This document shows positions 10,515 to 23,531 of a stretch of DNA of 64,000 nt, piece after piece. The DNA is from Cinnamomum chago (lineage: Eukaryota > Streptophyta > Magnoliopsida > Laurales > Lauraceae). The stretch spans positions 59,863,501-59,927,500 of the forward strand of contig CP142458.1 in NCBI GenBank assembly GCA_038049695.1, given 5' to 3'. The position numbers and the translations under genes were made by a program. Every line of letters begins with the position of its first letter. Position 1 is the first letter of the stretch. The notes beneath the pieces were generated by a model. It saw nothing but the letters and a program-made list of their open reading frames with translations, was not told the origin of the DNA and ran no database searches.

Positions 10515-11827
10515 GTTCTCATTTAGTGACCCTCTTTTCATGCCAATGTGCAATCCACAATTAATGTGAGGTGTGTGTAAAGTTTGTTCATATATAGAAT
10601 CTAACTTCAATCTATACAAACCATCACACATATAACCATTCTCAATCAAAATATTATTGCTAAAAATATGCATAATGTCATGTCCAAAGTTGAAATTAAA
10701 TCCATTACAATCAAGTCTGGAAAACAAAAATCAAATTTCTAGAAATATCAGGAACCAAGAAAGTATTATCTAAATCCAAGACATGACGAGTGTCAAACAC
10801 CAGCCTATAAGTGCCTACAGCTTGGACCCTTGATTCCTTTTTATTCCCCATCGTAATGGTTTTCTCGCTATCATTTGGAGTCCGCCTTGAAAGGAATCCA
10901 AGCACACAACCAGATACATGAATGGTTGCTCAAGAGTGGACCCACAAAGAATTTGATGGGATATTAGCTAAGTTGGTTTCTTGACATACAAAAGATAAAT
11001 TGTTACCTCTCTTTTCAAACCAACTTTTACGCTTTAGGCAATCGTTCTTAAAATGCCCATTTTTCCCACAGAAAAAACATTTCTTTTGTGCACCTTTCTC
11101 TTTCCTGTTGGGCATTACTTCATGAACATTGGCTTTCTTTTTGCATTTTCCTTTTTCTTTGGACTTATTTTGAGAAACAAAATTAACAGTTAGTTGTCCC
11201 TCAGCCTTAAGCCTCCTTTCTTCTTGATCAGCTTTTGCGATCAACTCACTCAATGACCACGGAGTTGAGCTCTGGTTGTAGGCTACTTTAAATAGGCCAA
11301 ACTCGGGAGGAGGAGAATTGAAAATGAATTGCACTAAATAGTTTTCAGACACGGTCATATCAACTTCCTTCAATTTAGAAGCGATATTTGTCATTGTCAA
11401 TGTGTTCTCTTACTTCCAACGTTCCATTATATTTTATGCTTGTAAGACGGTTAATCAAGGATGCACCTAGAGCTTTATCAGTTATTTGAAACTAACATTT
11501 TATAGCCTCTAGTAGGTCCTTTGCATTTTCCTTTGCTTCGATGGAACCTCTAATGGTCCTCGAAATTGAGTTTGTAATAATACTTATCACAACCTTATTA
11601 GCCTTAATCCATTTATTATAGTTAGCCCTTTCATCAACTAAGGTCTCATCCGTAGGCATTGCTAGCTTAGGCTCATCCAAAGCCATATCAAGGTCCAAGT
11701 AAGTAAAAGCTAACAATAACATGTCCAGCCATTCAATAAATTCTAATCCATCTAGCACGGGTATATTCACTAAAGTCGAAAGTGATGCCATGTAATTTGT
11801 AATTGAAGAAAAATAAACAAGTAACAA
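10515..11827 (-). pseudogene. Ty1/copia gag and protease region, interrupted
   Basis: Minus-strand frames show a copia gag (11492-11827 and 10930-11400) with a CCHC zinc knuckle CFFCGKNGHFKNDC, followed by a SLWVHSGC-like start of the retroviral-type protease and a pre-integrase region (10711-10905; VPDISRNLIFVFQT). The frames are broken by a frameshift at about 11401-11491 and by others downstream. The sequence stops at 10511, where element A inserted. Integrase and reverse transcriptase are absent from the window. The matching LTR was not identified. Confidence 0.75.
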
Positions 11828-13291
11828 TAAGTTATGTGATGCTTTGAATTTATCGACGCAATATTCTTAAATTTAAAAGTGATATGTACATCATTGTAAA
11901 GCCATCTTTGGGTTGGAAAATAATATGTAAATATATTACTTTGCTTTGATTAATATGACAATGTTTATAATATGTGATGTGATTGTATTGAATATATTCC
12001 TTTGGGTATAAATCAAATACAAGCAAATCACTTTTATTAACCATGTCATATTCCAATTTCAAATTATGGACAATCGTACCTTTGGGCTTAATCGAACCAT
12101 TTCCTTTATGAAATTGTAATTTTAAGTGTTATCATATTCAAACAATAGAGTTTGTACTACCTTAACTCAATTTAAAGAATTAATCAATTATCTATAATTG
12201 GGTCGCTTTGGTGGCTACCAAGTTAAGCAATTGGTGAATTCTTTAAATTGATAACAACATTGAAGTGATAAAATTAGTTCATTCGGTCATCTAAGTGTGA
12301 TGAACCAATCAATCAAAAATATTGGTCCATATGCACCATTACATAATTCCAAATAACTTTATTATATTACATTTAAGTTGATTAGGCATCATTTCATAGA
12401 TCAATGGTTAAAATTATCATTAATTGATCATTGATCAATACCTAATATCTTTAATTGATTCATCATAACCATACATCCATTCAATCCAAGAAAAAGACAA
12501 CTCTAAACCATAATGAGCATATCTGAATATTAACAATAAAATCAAACTATAATTTTGCTAAATAAGTAAAACTAGCAGCAAAAGTATCAAAAAAGAGTTA
12601 AACATAATGTTAAAAATAAAATATGCTCTAATTTAGAGCGATTCATTAGTCCATGTGATAGATCTCAATGCCATCAATACATAGAAGAAAATGGATCGTC
12701 GATCCATGTCTAAATGTGTTTTTTATGATCAAAATAAGATCTTGACCGTTTATTATTGATCAATTTGTTTAATTCTGAAATTAATCAATGAATTCAAAAT
12801 GTTATTTATGGCCATCACTATCAATTTAACGGCTATGATCGGATTGAATAAACAATATATATGAATAATTAGAATCAAAGATCATATTATAATTTACAGT
12901 TTCATAGTTCATGGTCAACTTTTAAACTTTGATTGGGGTCACTTTTGAAACTTATTTTGGACAATTGAATGTACAAATATGTACTGTCTAATAAGTGGGT
13001 TCAATTGGAAAAAAATATTCTCCAAAACTGAAATGGGCTTAATGGGCCCTAAATGGGTCAGGCCCAACCCACGATCAGCCCATAAACTGGCCCAAACCAT
13101 AACCTGGCCCAGCCCAGAAAAGTCATGAATGGCAGGCCTGGTCAGGTCGGGCCGAACCATAACATGACTCGGCCCAGCCTATCCAGCTTGGGTAGCTAGG
13201 CTGGGCTAGTAAGGTCGGGTTGACACGACCTGCTTGGCCTGGCCTGGCCCAGCTACCAAAAAAAAAAAACGGTAGCATGCAAAATTGGTTA
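11828..13291. other. AT-rich region 5' of the copia gag; no gene seen
   Basis: It probably includes the untranslated leader and perhaps LTR of the interrupted copia element, but no primer-binding site was found. From about 13030 to 13255 it becomes rich in GGCCC/GGGCC words like the nearby hAT element, and may be an older hAT remnant. Confidence 0.4.
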
Positions 13292-13299
13292 GTTTCAGG

Positions 13300-14515
13300 T
13301 AGAGATGTCAAACCGGCATGACCCGCTAGGGAAAAGCCTTGGCACGGCACGACCCGCCATGGGGCGGGTTGGAGCGGGGCGGGCTGGCGAGCCTGCTCTG
13401 TTTTTTTTTTTTTTTTTTTTTTTCAGTATTAAAAAAAATGATTGATTGGGGATTTCCTACTACATCTTATGGGGCCCACCTAAGTGCACTTGTATTAGTG
13501 GAGTTAGGATGGATGGAATCATGGAAGTTCCAATAATTAAAAGAAAACCAACGCCATCATGTTATTTTAACCTTTTGGCTTATTAGTTTTAAATTCTTGG
13601 TAATTTTTTATTTATATGTTATTAAGACTTAATCCAATTTTTAACAAAGTTGAGCCTATTGCCAAGTAGAGGTATTGGGGGTGGTGAGACTTGAGAGTGA
13701 AGGGCTCAAGGGGGTGGAGTGAACAAAAGATGGGTCCAAGTCAGTGGGTCCCAGAGATTGGAATGCATATGAATTATCACCTTCTAGGTCAGGATTTCTT
13801 GATTTGAGTGGTTTATGACTTTATGTGACTATAGGACTGACAATCATTGCAATCCTCTCACAATCTCAGTAGTCATTGATTGGAACTGTCCTTTGTCAAG
13901 TAGTGCAATGGGGTGGCTTTTAAGTTTTAACTCATCTATTTCAAGTCAACATGGAATTGTGGGCTCAAGGATAAAAGGAGGAAAAGGTGAAGGTCGGGGT
14001 TCTACTCGGCTTCTCTTTAGGTCCGAAGGGATTAGTCCAGTCCGGAGAGTTTCTTAGCAAAAAAGGAAAAAAAAAAAAAACCAAGATCACGAAAAATGTG
14101 TGTGCTCAAGCTTGAGCATGGCCTTTTAGGCCATTTGTCACGATGTACACTTCTTACGTAGAAATATTCGAGGGTTAGAGACTTAGAGTAGTATAAATAA
14201 CACTAATAAATTTAGAAAAAGAATTGGAGGGTTAGAGTATTATAGACTTTGTAAAATTGAAAATGACACAAAATACCCCTTATATGATCGTTTTATGGTT
14301 GTTTGGGGGGGGGGGGGGGTTAAAATGGACAATTTTTTTAAAAAAGTCACTTTTGGGCGGGCCACAGAGGGCAGCCCACGTGCTAGGTGAGCCTGGTGGG
14401 CCCAAGCCAAACGGGCCAACGGGCCCAGCCTCCTCTGCCCAGCACGGGCCGTGCCGGGCCACGACTCGTTGACTGGCGGGATGTTTGGCCCGGGCCAGCC
14501 CATTTGACATCTCTA
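13300..14515. mobile_element. Non-autonomous hAT element with 8-bp target duplication
   Basis: Terminal inverted repeats are TAGAGATGTCAAACCGGC at the left and, reverse-complemented, TAGAGATGTCAAATGGGCTG at the right. The flanks are a perfect 8-bp direct repeat GTTTCAGG at 13292-13299 and 14516-14523. These are hAT superfamily hallmarks, and the GGCCCG-rich subterminal sequence fits plant Ac-like non-autonomous elements. Length is 1216 bp. No transposase frame is visible. Long T and G homopolymers occur inside. Confidence 0.85.
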
Positions 14516-14610
14516 GTTTCAGGCAGTGGGCCGTCATGCGCACAGTGACGTCCAGGATAAAATCTGTGCACTGTTTTGCGCACAGTACACGCACAAAACC
14601 CTTTTTTTTT

Positions 14611-14894
14611 TAATTTAAAAATTATATCAGAGGTTTTTATCTCATGTTTGGTTATTATTATCATTTTTTTTGGCATGTCAGTAGCATGATAATGATAACA
14701 TGAGAATATATCAGAAAAGTAAAAAAAACACACCTTCTGACTTTTCTGATATATTCTCATGTTATCATTATCATGCTACTAACAAGCCAATTTTTTTTTT
14801 TAAAACCTCTAATAACAATAACCAAATATGAGATAAAAACCTCTGATAACAGTAACCAAATATGAGATAAAAACCTCTGATGTAATTTTTAAAT
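14611..14894. repeat. Foldback (long hairpin) element
   Basis: Two long inverted arms surround a loop of roughly 15 bases near 14727-14742. The inner arm AACATGAGAATATATCAGA (about 14698-14716) pairs with TCTGATATATTCTCATGTT (about 14745-14763). The outer arm TATCAGAGGTTTTTATCTCA pairs with TGAGATAAAAACCTCTGAT near the right end. The right arm has an extra tandem copy of a ~45-bp segment (AACCAAATATGAGATAAAA appears twice). The transcript would form a long hairpin. No target duplication was established. Confidence 0.75.
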
Positions 14895-15117
14895 AAAAAA
14901 TTTTAAATTACAGAAAAATAAATCTTTCCTTCCCATCTTTTTCAGATTAGGTTGGGCACTGTAATACTCATTTCTGAGGCTATTATTATCCAATAAATTA
15001 AATACCCTTTATCATATACCCAAAATTTCTTTCCTCTAGGTACTTGAGTTTTTTTACTCCGGAAGAATCCAGAAAGTCCATAAAAACGATAATAGATCAT
15101 TGGATTGAAATCAGCAG

Positions 15118-15480
15118 GCTCTAATACCAAATATTAGAAAATCTTGGGTTTATAAACCCTCTCTGGAATCAATCCAATAATACTGTAAATATTTAATCTA
15201 AACCCGGTAGAGTAGTAAAATGATACATGATTGTGCCATCTTGAAATTCTGATCCAACAGAAGGTTGGTTTTCAATGGGGAATCACAACTCCCTTATGCT
15301 TTGTCTTTTTTTCTCCGGTAAGTAATGGTTGTAGAAAAACTATAGTAGCCAAGAGAGTTACCCGGGTTGTCTTTTATAGGCCATGAATCTCTCATTCCAT
15401 CAAGAAGAGAAATAATATCCTTTAAATTAGATGTTAATGGCAACCAGTAGATAACCTTTAAGACCATAAATAGAATCCAA
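15118..15480 (-). repeat. Possible copia LTR remnant with primer-binding-like site
   Basis: At 15118-15130 the minus strand reads TTGGTATTAGAGC, similar to the tRNA-Met primer-binding site TGGTATCAGAGC of plant LTR elements. Sequence to its right would be the LTR. No clear TG...CA ends were found, so this is a weak call. The segment lies in the upstream region of the GDSL gene. Confidence 0.3.
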
Positions 15481-15817
15481 AGAGGGAGGGGACCGTTTCA
15501 TATAACAAGGAAGTTGTGGTCAATGTGGGCATTTTGGGCCACCCCATTGAACAAAAAATGATTAAAAAAAAAAGTAAGATAAAACGATAAGAAGATAAGT
15601 CAATAGAACAAGAAACCGTGTAACAAACCCACCCAAAACCAGCAGGAAAATAAGGACAAAGGTAATAAGGAAGCAAGCACCTTACCTCATGGACGTGTCA
15701 TATACTAGCCGTTACACGATGGGTCTTCTTTTTCAGTTCCACCACCTTTATACTCACATTCCAACTTAACAAATTGTTGCATGCAATTGATTGAGTGGGT
15801 TTTCGAATTGAGTGAAA

Positions 15818-18800
15818 ATGGAAAAATCAAGCTCTAGGGTGAATTGGGTTCTCACCATTCTCCTATTTTTTAATTTCTCCATTGAGGTGCATGGATCATA
15901 TCAAGTCCCAGCCATGTTTGTGTTTGGAGATTCATTGGTTGATAATGGGAACAATAACAATCTCTACTCTTTGGCAAAAGCTAATTACTTTCCCTATGGG
16001 ATTGATTTCTATCAAGGGCCTTCTGGGAGATTTTCTAATGGAAAAACTGCAGTAGATATGTGGGGTAAGATATTATCTAATGATTATTTAATCGCCATTC
16101 ATTACAGCTGCCGCATCATTTTACTCAATTGTAATGTTGATGAGGCTGGCTTTTTAAGGTGAGATTGTGGGACTTCCATATCTTCCAACCTTTGTACAAG
16201 GCAAAAGTAATGTTCGTGCAATGTTACGTGGTGTTAATTACGCTTCAGCAGCAGGAGGCATCCTTGATGAGACAGGCCAGCACTTGGTAATCGCTACTGA
16301 CTGCTACTACAGCTGTAGAAAAGAAAGAGTTCATAGATTGTTTTCACCAAATAAACCTTCACTGACTTTAGTTTTGTCAAATCAATATTCTTAAGAAACA
16401 TTTTTAGTGAGAACCTTAGGTATAGTTCTAAGTTTATGATCATGAATTATGAGAGGATGTAAGCAGGTCAATCCGGGCCGGAACCAAAATGTATTCAGAT
16501 CTAGAGACATTTTATATTGGATAGGATTCAGACCCCGGTAGGACTCTTGTGTGTTGGGCCCAGATCTTTCATCAACTAATTATTGAAAGTTAAAAAAATG
16601 AGATATTATAGTTTTGGACACAAATCTGAAAAAATTGTAAGACTCATATTAGGTCATGTTTAGTAACAGTAAAGGAATCTATAGATTTAAAGATTTCTCA
16701 TTGCCTCTAGAACAAGGCTTTCCTTACAAGGAAATTGTATAGCTAGGATTCGATAGGTCAAATATGGTTACAGGTAAGGAACTCACAAATCTGAAAGATT
16801 TTATAACCTCCATCTTTCAGCTAAGATTTCCACATTGAATGTGAGGGGTAATCTTTAAAAATAAGGATCTCCCATGACACAAATTTTCAAATTTTACAGT
16901 TGTCAAATGTGGATTTTTCACTTCAACTTTGTAAAAAGTGGAAATTTTTTCTCTTGAGGATTTGGTTGTTAAATGTGACATTAGTATACTCAGGTTAATA
17001 CCTCAAAATATAACTACTTGATAATACAAGCGGGTCTTTAGAAACGGCAATACAATCCAAGCTTAGTAGACTATTAAACTGTTGATAAATAGATGAAGTT
17101 GGTTTTGGATATGGATCCTATGGTTGGATTGGAACGCACAAATCAAAATATCAATCTGAAAACTCACGGATCATATGTTCATGGATCAACATCCATATCA
17201 GAATTTCTTGCGCAAAACAGGGTGCACAGCTAGGTTCCTTTTTTTTTCCCTCCCAATCGAAGAGATCAGCTTGGTTCTTGTAGAAAAGGCCCGTGAGAAT
17301 AAGAAAATCAAACTCCCAAGTTATGATAGCCGGATACTTCAAAATAAACAACGCATCATATCATATCGTATTTAACTTCATTTTTGATGTGTCAAATTCA
17401 TGTCCTCGTTGTATCCTTGATGTGTCCCCACAGTATCTATCCTGTGTATGGGCATGGTAGTTCCAAGTAGAGAGAGAGAGAGAGAGAGTACAATATCTTT
17501 TTTTTTTTTTTTTTGTGTTGTTTTGTTTTGTTTGTTGTTTTCTTGAAGGCAAATGTAATCTCGTTTGTTAATTTTTGTGACAGGGAGGGCGTTTTAGTTT
17601 AAGCCAACAGGTGATGAATTTCGAGAGCAACATGAATGACTTGAGAAATGAAATGGGGCCAAATAACTTGATTCAGTACCTTGCAAAGTCAATTGCTCTG
17701 ATGGTAATGGGAAGCAATGACTACCTGATCAACTACCTCCTGCCATACCTCTACAATTCCAGCCACAACTACACTCCTCAGGACTATGCCGACCTCCTGC
17801 TCAATCACTACTCAAGGCAGATACTGGTAATCTGAAATCATTGAGTTCTTCAACTTCATTTTTATTTTCCTCTCATATATATACACATATACATGCCTCA
17901 ATTAGCCATTCCTTATATCTTATAAAATAAAATAAAATTCTGGGTCTGGATCAGGACCTTAGCCAACCTGAACCTGACCAATTTAGTAATTAGATTGAGC
18001 ATGCTCACCGAGACCTAACCCAGAAGTTAAAACAGAGTCAATCTGAAACTTTAAATATTTTCTTGTAGGGTTGGGAGGTGGAATAGCAAGTAGGGACTCA
18101 ACCTGAACCTGACCCATTTATTAAATATAAATAGGTTGGAAAAATTGACCTGAGTCCAAACCAGAAGTACACGGGTCAACCGAATCCTAAATCTACCTGA
18201 TTGAGGTGGTGGGTCAGGTTAGAAACTGGCAGCACTCTCGTTGACATTTCCAACCCATTAATAGATGGGTTATGTTTGTTTTGGGCCACTACTTCTCTAT
18301 TCTGAGAGTTGGGCTGACCCTTTTACTTTCTAGTCGAGTTCCTCTTGATATGGGGTGGTTCCATACTCACTAGACAAGCCACCAACCCGACCTGACCGAT
18401 CGCCACTCTCCCTCCCCACAGAATAGGGCCAGATATGAGGCCTGACTGGACCAGAAAGTAGTAGGTCTGGATCCAATATTAGAGAGATCATCCCAGCTAA
18501 TAGAGTGATCAGCTGACTCACTTGGACGTTAATCCATTTGAACTTGATCCCAATTTTATACAAAAATGAATTGCTGAAGAAACAATGGGCATATTGAACT
18601 TATTACTGACCCATAAAAGTTGCACATGGGCCCTGAAAGTTTGCCTGATTGATTTCAGTTCCAGGTTTGGACCCACAATCAACACTTATGAAACTGATAA
18701 TCTATCAATGGCATATGTTACCATCTGAATCTTAGCTGGACTCTCTTATTGCAGGCAGTTCACAGTGTAGGGGTGCGGAAGTTCTTTCTGGCTGGACTAG

Positions 18801-20388
18801 GCCCACTTGGTTGTATTCCTTACCAATTAGCACTGAACCAAACCCCGCCGGGGCAGTGTGTCTCCGGCGTTAATGAGATCGTCGGACTATTCAATGTGGG
18901 CCTAAAATCTCTGGTCGACCAGCTCAATAGCAACCACACTGGGGCAATCTTTCTCTACGGCAATGCTTATGGAGCCGTCGGTGAAATGCTCAATAACCCT
19001 TCAACATATGGTGAGATACTTTCAATTATAACTGCAACTGGGCCTGCCCAAGCTCTCCAATCACAAATCTGTTTTATTTTGTTGGTACTGATATTCAGAG
19101 ACATGTGTAACCCGCTGGACTATACTTCAAGGGCTGGCTCAGCTAGTTAGAAAACTGGCATGCCACTTATTGGATTAGGCCCAGGAGTAACACATTTAGA
19201 TGTAGAGCTGGTAATAGGTCCCATGAAAGGATCTTAAAACTTAACCCAAAATTTACTCCGTTGCAGATGAAATACTTTCCTGTATACCCAAACACCCAGA
19301 AAAATTGGGTTACGGTTCCAAGATTTCTAGCAATTTTAGTTTGGGCCTCCATGTCCTTTATTCTGGCCTGAAGAAATCTATGGCCCAAATATCCAAATGC
19401 TACAACTGTATAAATCATGACCATAAGGCTATAGTAAGTTATGAGAAGTAGGAAGTCCTAAATGAGCACAGGCCCAGATTTGATATCCATTTAACTGCGA
19501 ACAATTGGGTGTCTTTTTTTTTTTTCCTTAGCTAGCTAGCCAGGGGGAGCTGGACCCATGAGAGACCCGCCAACCAGCACAATGTGGGGGAGAGAACGCA
19601 TGCGCACTCAACGAGAGGACTCATGCATCGATTCCTGGATAGCTGGGTGAGAAATGAGATACCCAAATAATTTAGTTATACCTATGTTCTCTACTGACCT
19701 TTGGATTAAAATCCAAAAATTGATGTCTTTTAAAACTATTAAATTTTAAGGCAATAGATCAAAGGGTTAGGATGATCTAATGTGGCCGGATGATCTTTTG
19801 TATACCCCTATGTGTCATTTAGATCTGTTGAGCCCTCATCACCCACATGATTGGCATGGATCCACAAGGGGGATCTCATGAGAGGTGCTTAAGAGAGGGT
19901 GCCCCATATTTAGTAGGGAAATCCTCAAATGAGCACCATCCAAGTCTGGGTCTGGGTCTGGGTCTGGGTTTCGTCAGTGTCTTGACATAAGATTTTGTGT
20001 ATCATACGAGCCAGAGGCTAGATCTATTTTGTGTTCCATGTTCAGGTCCACGTCAATTAATTTTGGTCCGGTCCAGCTATACTATGGACCCAGCCCATTT
20101 CCCCATGGACAAGACATGAATGGAAGGCTGATCCATCTTCATTATTACATGACAGGGTTTCAGGTGACTACTGAGGGATGCTGTGGGATTGGGAGGAACA
20201 AAGGGCAGGTGACATGCCTTCCCCTCTCAATACCATGTGCAAACAGGGATCAATACATCTTCTGGGATGCCTTCCATCCAACACAAGCTGTCAATGCCAT
20301 CTTTTCTCAGAGGACTTTTTCTGGCCCCCCCTTCATATTGCTATCCGATCAACATACAACAAATGGCACTAAAGTAAACAATTACTAG
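15818..20388 (+). CDS. GDSL esterase/lipase, five exons, intact
   Basis: Exons 15818-16064, 16159-16286, 17584-17826, 18755-19010 and 20156-20388 join in phase with GT...AG introns to 368 aa, the usual family size. The ATG at 15818 is the first in frame and is followed by a signal peptide (residues about 1-27, hydrophobic core WVLTILLFFNFSI), so the enzyme should be secreted. The SGNH blocks are all present: FGDSLVDNGNN (Ser), the Gly in VNYASAAGGI, GSND (Asn) and DAFHPTQ (Asp/His). CCGIGRNKGQVTC is also typical. Such enzymes hydrolyse acyl esters in the apoplast, in cutin, lipid or defence roles; the substrate cannot be told. Introns 2-4 are long (about 0.9-1.3 kb), and intron 3 holds degenerate repeat-like GGGTC/GACCC sequence. 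The five-exon pattern is common in the family. Confidence 0.92.
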
Positions 20389-20663
20389 CCCCTTTTAATC
20401 TTGTTGTAGCATACTTATAGCTGAATAAATATTTTCAAATTTGTGTATGTGTGTGTGTATTCTCTGGGGCATTAATGTATGAATGAAATAATGATCTATA
20501 TGATGCTAAGCCTGAGTTTTTCAGTCAAATCAAGCTCAACCTCTTTGTATTTAGACCTAAAATTATACCCATTTGGTTCTACGGGCCTCAATTTTAGACC
20601 TTGGCACGTTGTCAACTAGACTCCTGTAGGTGTGGAATTGACTATTGACCTGGGAAGTCTGCG

Positions 20664-21445
20664 CGCTCAAGCGCTGATTTTAGTGGCAGTGATTTCAAGG
20701 CATTGGTTTTTGAATACATGAAAAATGGGAGTTTAGACACATGGCTGCACCCTAATGATAAGCAACTTCATTTGAGATGTTTAAGCTTCATTCAAAGCAG
20801 TGACGGCTCTAGAAATTAGAAAGACTTATCTTCCACAAATCGAATAAATTTATTTTTACTTTTATCAGCATCAGTCATCTACTTTTATCAACATCAGTCA
20901 TCTACTTTTGATAATATTAGGGTTTTCACCTTTTAATAAGTGGAGAATACCGTATTTAGAGGTTAAGTTAGGGTAAATGAAGACTTACCGACAAAATATC
21001 AGTTTTCTTTAAAAAATAAAAATTGGGCCCATTACTATTATTTTTTTTTTGTTTTGGTAGAAAAATGGTCTATTAACTCATGCATTGAGTGGGGTCAAAA
21101 GCTTTCTATAACTTAAATTCATTAAAGATATTTTTTTTTAAATATTTTTCCGGATCTCAGTGGGGTCAATTGACCCCACTGTGATCCATATAGCGCCGCT
21201 CATGATTCAAAGGCTAAATGTAGCCTTTGATGTGGCCAGTGTATTGGATTATCTTCATCACCATTGCGAAGAACGAGTAGCACATTGCAATCTCAAACCT
21301 AGCAATGTCCTTCTTGATGAGGACATGGTTGCCCATGTGGATGATTTTGGCTTGGCAAGGGTCTTTTCCAAATATGGCGATAATTGCTCTCAGCTGCTGA
21401 ATCTAGCTCAATTGGGATAAAAGGATCTATTGGATACGTCGGCCA
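20664..21445 (+). pseudogene. LRR receptor-kinase fragment, unit 0
   Basis: Kinase-domain sequence collinear with the intact gene at 46472-52713. The first part (20664-20797) encodes DFKALVFEYMKNGSLDTWLH. It resumes after a hAT insertion with [19 protein letters not shown] and [21 protein letters not shown]. The catalytic-loop Asp is changed: HCDLKPSN in the intact copy reads HCNLKPSN here. The start of the activation loop degenerates into stops (TAA at 21418) and the copy ends near GSIGYVG at about 21445, where the intact gene has its intron. There are no LRRs, no transmembrane segment and no last exon. It is a dead partial duplicate. Confidence 0.85.
20798..21204. mobile_element. hAT-type MITE (407 bp) inside the unit-0 kinase fragment
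   Basis: The left terminus CAGTGACGGCTCTAG and the reverse-complemented right terminus CATGAGCGGCGCTAT are imperfect inverted repeats of the CAGTGGCGG type. They are flanked by a perfect 8-bp duplication ATTCAAAG (20790-20797 and 21205-21212). The intact paralogue has the uninterrupted site TTCATTCAAAGGCTAAATG. A palindrome GGGGTCAATTGACCCC lies near the right end. Confidence 0.85.
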
Positions 21446-22586
21446 TATAAGGCATATTATTTATTTATTTATTTATTTTTAGTTCTCTTGCAATATACTT
21501 TTAGTTGTTACTTTTTAGTGGAATAAAATTTTAGAATTCATAATTCGGTTGTGACAAGATTTAACGCTAGTTGTCAACCTATCTAACGCAACCCTCCTCC
21601 TTTACCTAGACTTGTGACATGCAGTGAAAGAAAAACTACAGGAGTCTTATTCTTGGTGAGAACCATCCACACAATAGTACATAGCACAAGCTCTAACTCA
21701 GGGCCATGCCAATAATGAAGGAGGTGGGCATGGAAAGATCATAATGAAATCTATAAGAAAGTAAAATATATACCCCATTAGATTATCCTAGCTCCTTGAA
21801 CTGCACCCACTTGGGAGTTTGTGGAGCGATATAAGATGTGGGTTTGCTCCCTATATTCGAAACTCAATACAAATTTGCTCCAGTGTACGCATGTATGGGT
21901 TTGGCTGGTGCCGCACTGGGGATTGATCTTATTGGGTCAAAGACGTCAGGATATCCGCATCATAACAAATAAAAGAATAAATTAAAAAACTACTTGAACT
22001 ATGTCGTACAAGTTTTGATGATTTTAAAAGGGGCTATTTAGTTGGATTCCAGTCCAACAATGAGAGTAACATCTAGATGGGTGTCGAATTTGGTCCTGTG
22101 GTAATTACTACCAAAGTAGCGTGTGAGAGGGTTTACTTATTCATAGGTGGGACAGATGGCCTGGAATTAGAGCGAGCACACATAAACATCGTCCCAGCGG
22201 TTCTCATCTAAATGTTTCCGTGTATCTGCAAGTCGGGACCACTTGTAGCGTCCATGGTGGTCTAGGTCCCAAACCCGACTCAGACTCCTCAAGCTTAATT
22301 AGACTCAGGCCTGGGCAATGGTGACTCCGGCCTAATCCAGCCCGTTTATTGCATTAGGATCAATATGTTTTTTACTCTAATTTTCTTAACGCATTACACT
22401 GTCATTTTTTTCCCTATTAGAAATCTCTGGAGAGACTTTAGGATCATATTCTCTTAACATTAATTAAAATTTTGCTAACTTCACTTGTTGAGTGGAATAA
22501 GTATAAGCTATAACTTGAGATAAATCGGTAATGATGGCGGTGAAGAGTGTTCATTTAAAATTAGAGGGGAGCAAAGTAGACGTTAT
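21446..22586. other. Intergenic sequence, no gene seen
   Basis: It starts with ATTT repeats (21455-21480). The rest is non-coding with short GGCCC/GACTC-rich words around 22240-22340. No gene or clear transposon boundary was recognised. Confidence 0.4.
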
Positions 22587-23170
22587 TAGGGGTGTAACGG
22601 CTCGGTTAACAATGTGTTTAAGGAAAAATGTTAATCGAACTGTATTTTACTATTTTTAGGTTTTAAAAATCGTAACCGTAACCAAACCCTAAAAAATCGT
22701 TAAAAAACCGAACCGCGGTTAATTGTATTAGATGGTTCAATTACGGTTAATTGTCACTTAAAATACATTGTTTTTTTTTTGTAAGAATGCAAAATACATG
22801 TTAAAAAGTCAAAACGAAATCTCGTAGACAACAAATTACATAATTCCAAAATACTAAAGCAGCATTAAAATGTTCACATAGACAAATGAAATAATAAAGA
22901 GCATTTTTCCAACAAACAAATCATTGATCCTTCACGTTTCCGTCTTTCAATTTTTTTCCAACGATTAGGGTCGTTCAAAAGTTAAAATTGGTTATTTAAG
23001 TTATAAAATTACACAATACCCCCTTTCTTCTTCTTTTTCTTTTAAATTTGGGTGCAATGCCTTTGGTTAGCCGTGTGTTTTGGAAAAACGGTTAACCGAA
23101 TTGTTTTTCACAGTTCGGTTCAGTTAATAACCACGAGTCGAGACTGAAAACCGAAACCGAACCCATGATA
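22587..23170. mobile_element. Possible hAT-like element with AACCG-rich ends
   Basis: The left end TAGGGGTGTAACGGCTCGGTT and the AACCGAAACCGAACCC stretch near the right end resemble plant hAT elements with TAGGGGTGTAAACGGTTCGG termini. The candidate 8-bp flanks GACGTTAT and GACATAAA match at only some positions, so the right boundary is uncertain. Confidence 0.35.
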
Positions 23171-23531
23171 GACATAAATATGAAAATGCAGTCAATCTTA
23201 TGTCTTTAACCCACGCTCCTTGGCCCACAAATTTAAGGGCTTTATGAAGTAAATCTTATGTCTTTAACGACTTTATATTAAATTCATTAGTCTAGCCCAT
23301 TTGGTGGTGCAAGCCCCTGGGTCCACTGACTATCAAAGCATGTTCCATTTCTGTGAACAATTCAGATGAATCACAAAGTGGGCGAGCTGAAAGTTCTCCC
23401 CTTAAAGTTGCACCCTTAAAGTTGCACAGAGAGATTCCCCCATAGAGTAGTCTACCACACCCATCACGGGAATTTATGGGTTTGTCACACGCTAGTCTCA
23501 ATATCATATGCCGTGTCGCCTGCAACACTGG

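Noticed and set aside
15812..15817. GTG start six bases before the GDSL ATG
   Set aside because: Plant nuclear genes start at ATG; 15818 fits the signal peptide.
19520..19660. Possible SINE after a T run in GDSL intron 4
   Set aside because: No clear B box, poly(A) or target duplication could be confirmed by eye.
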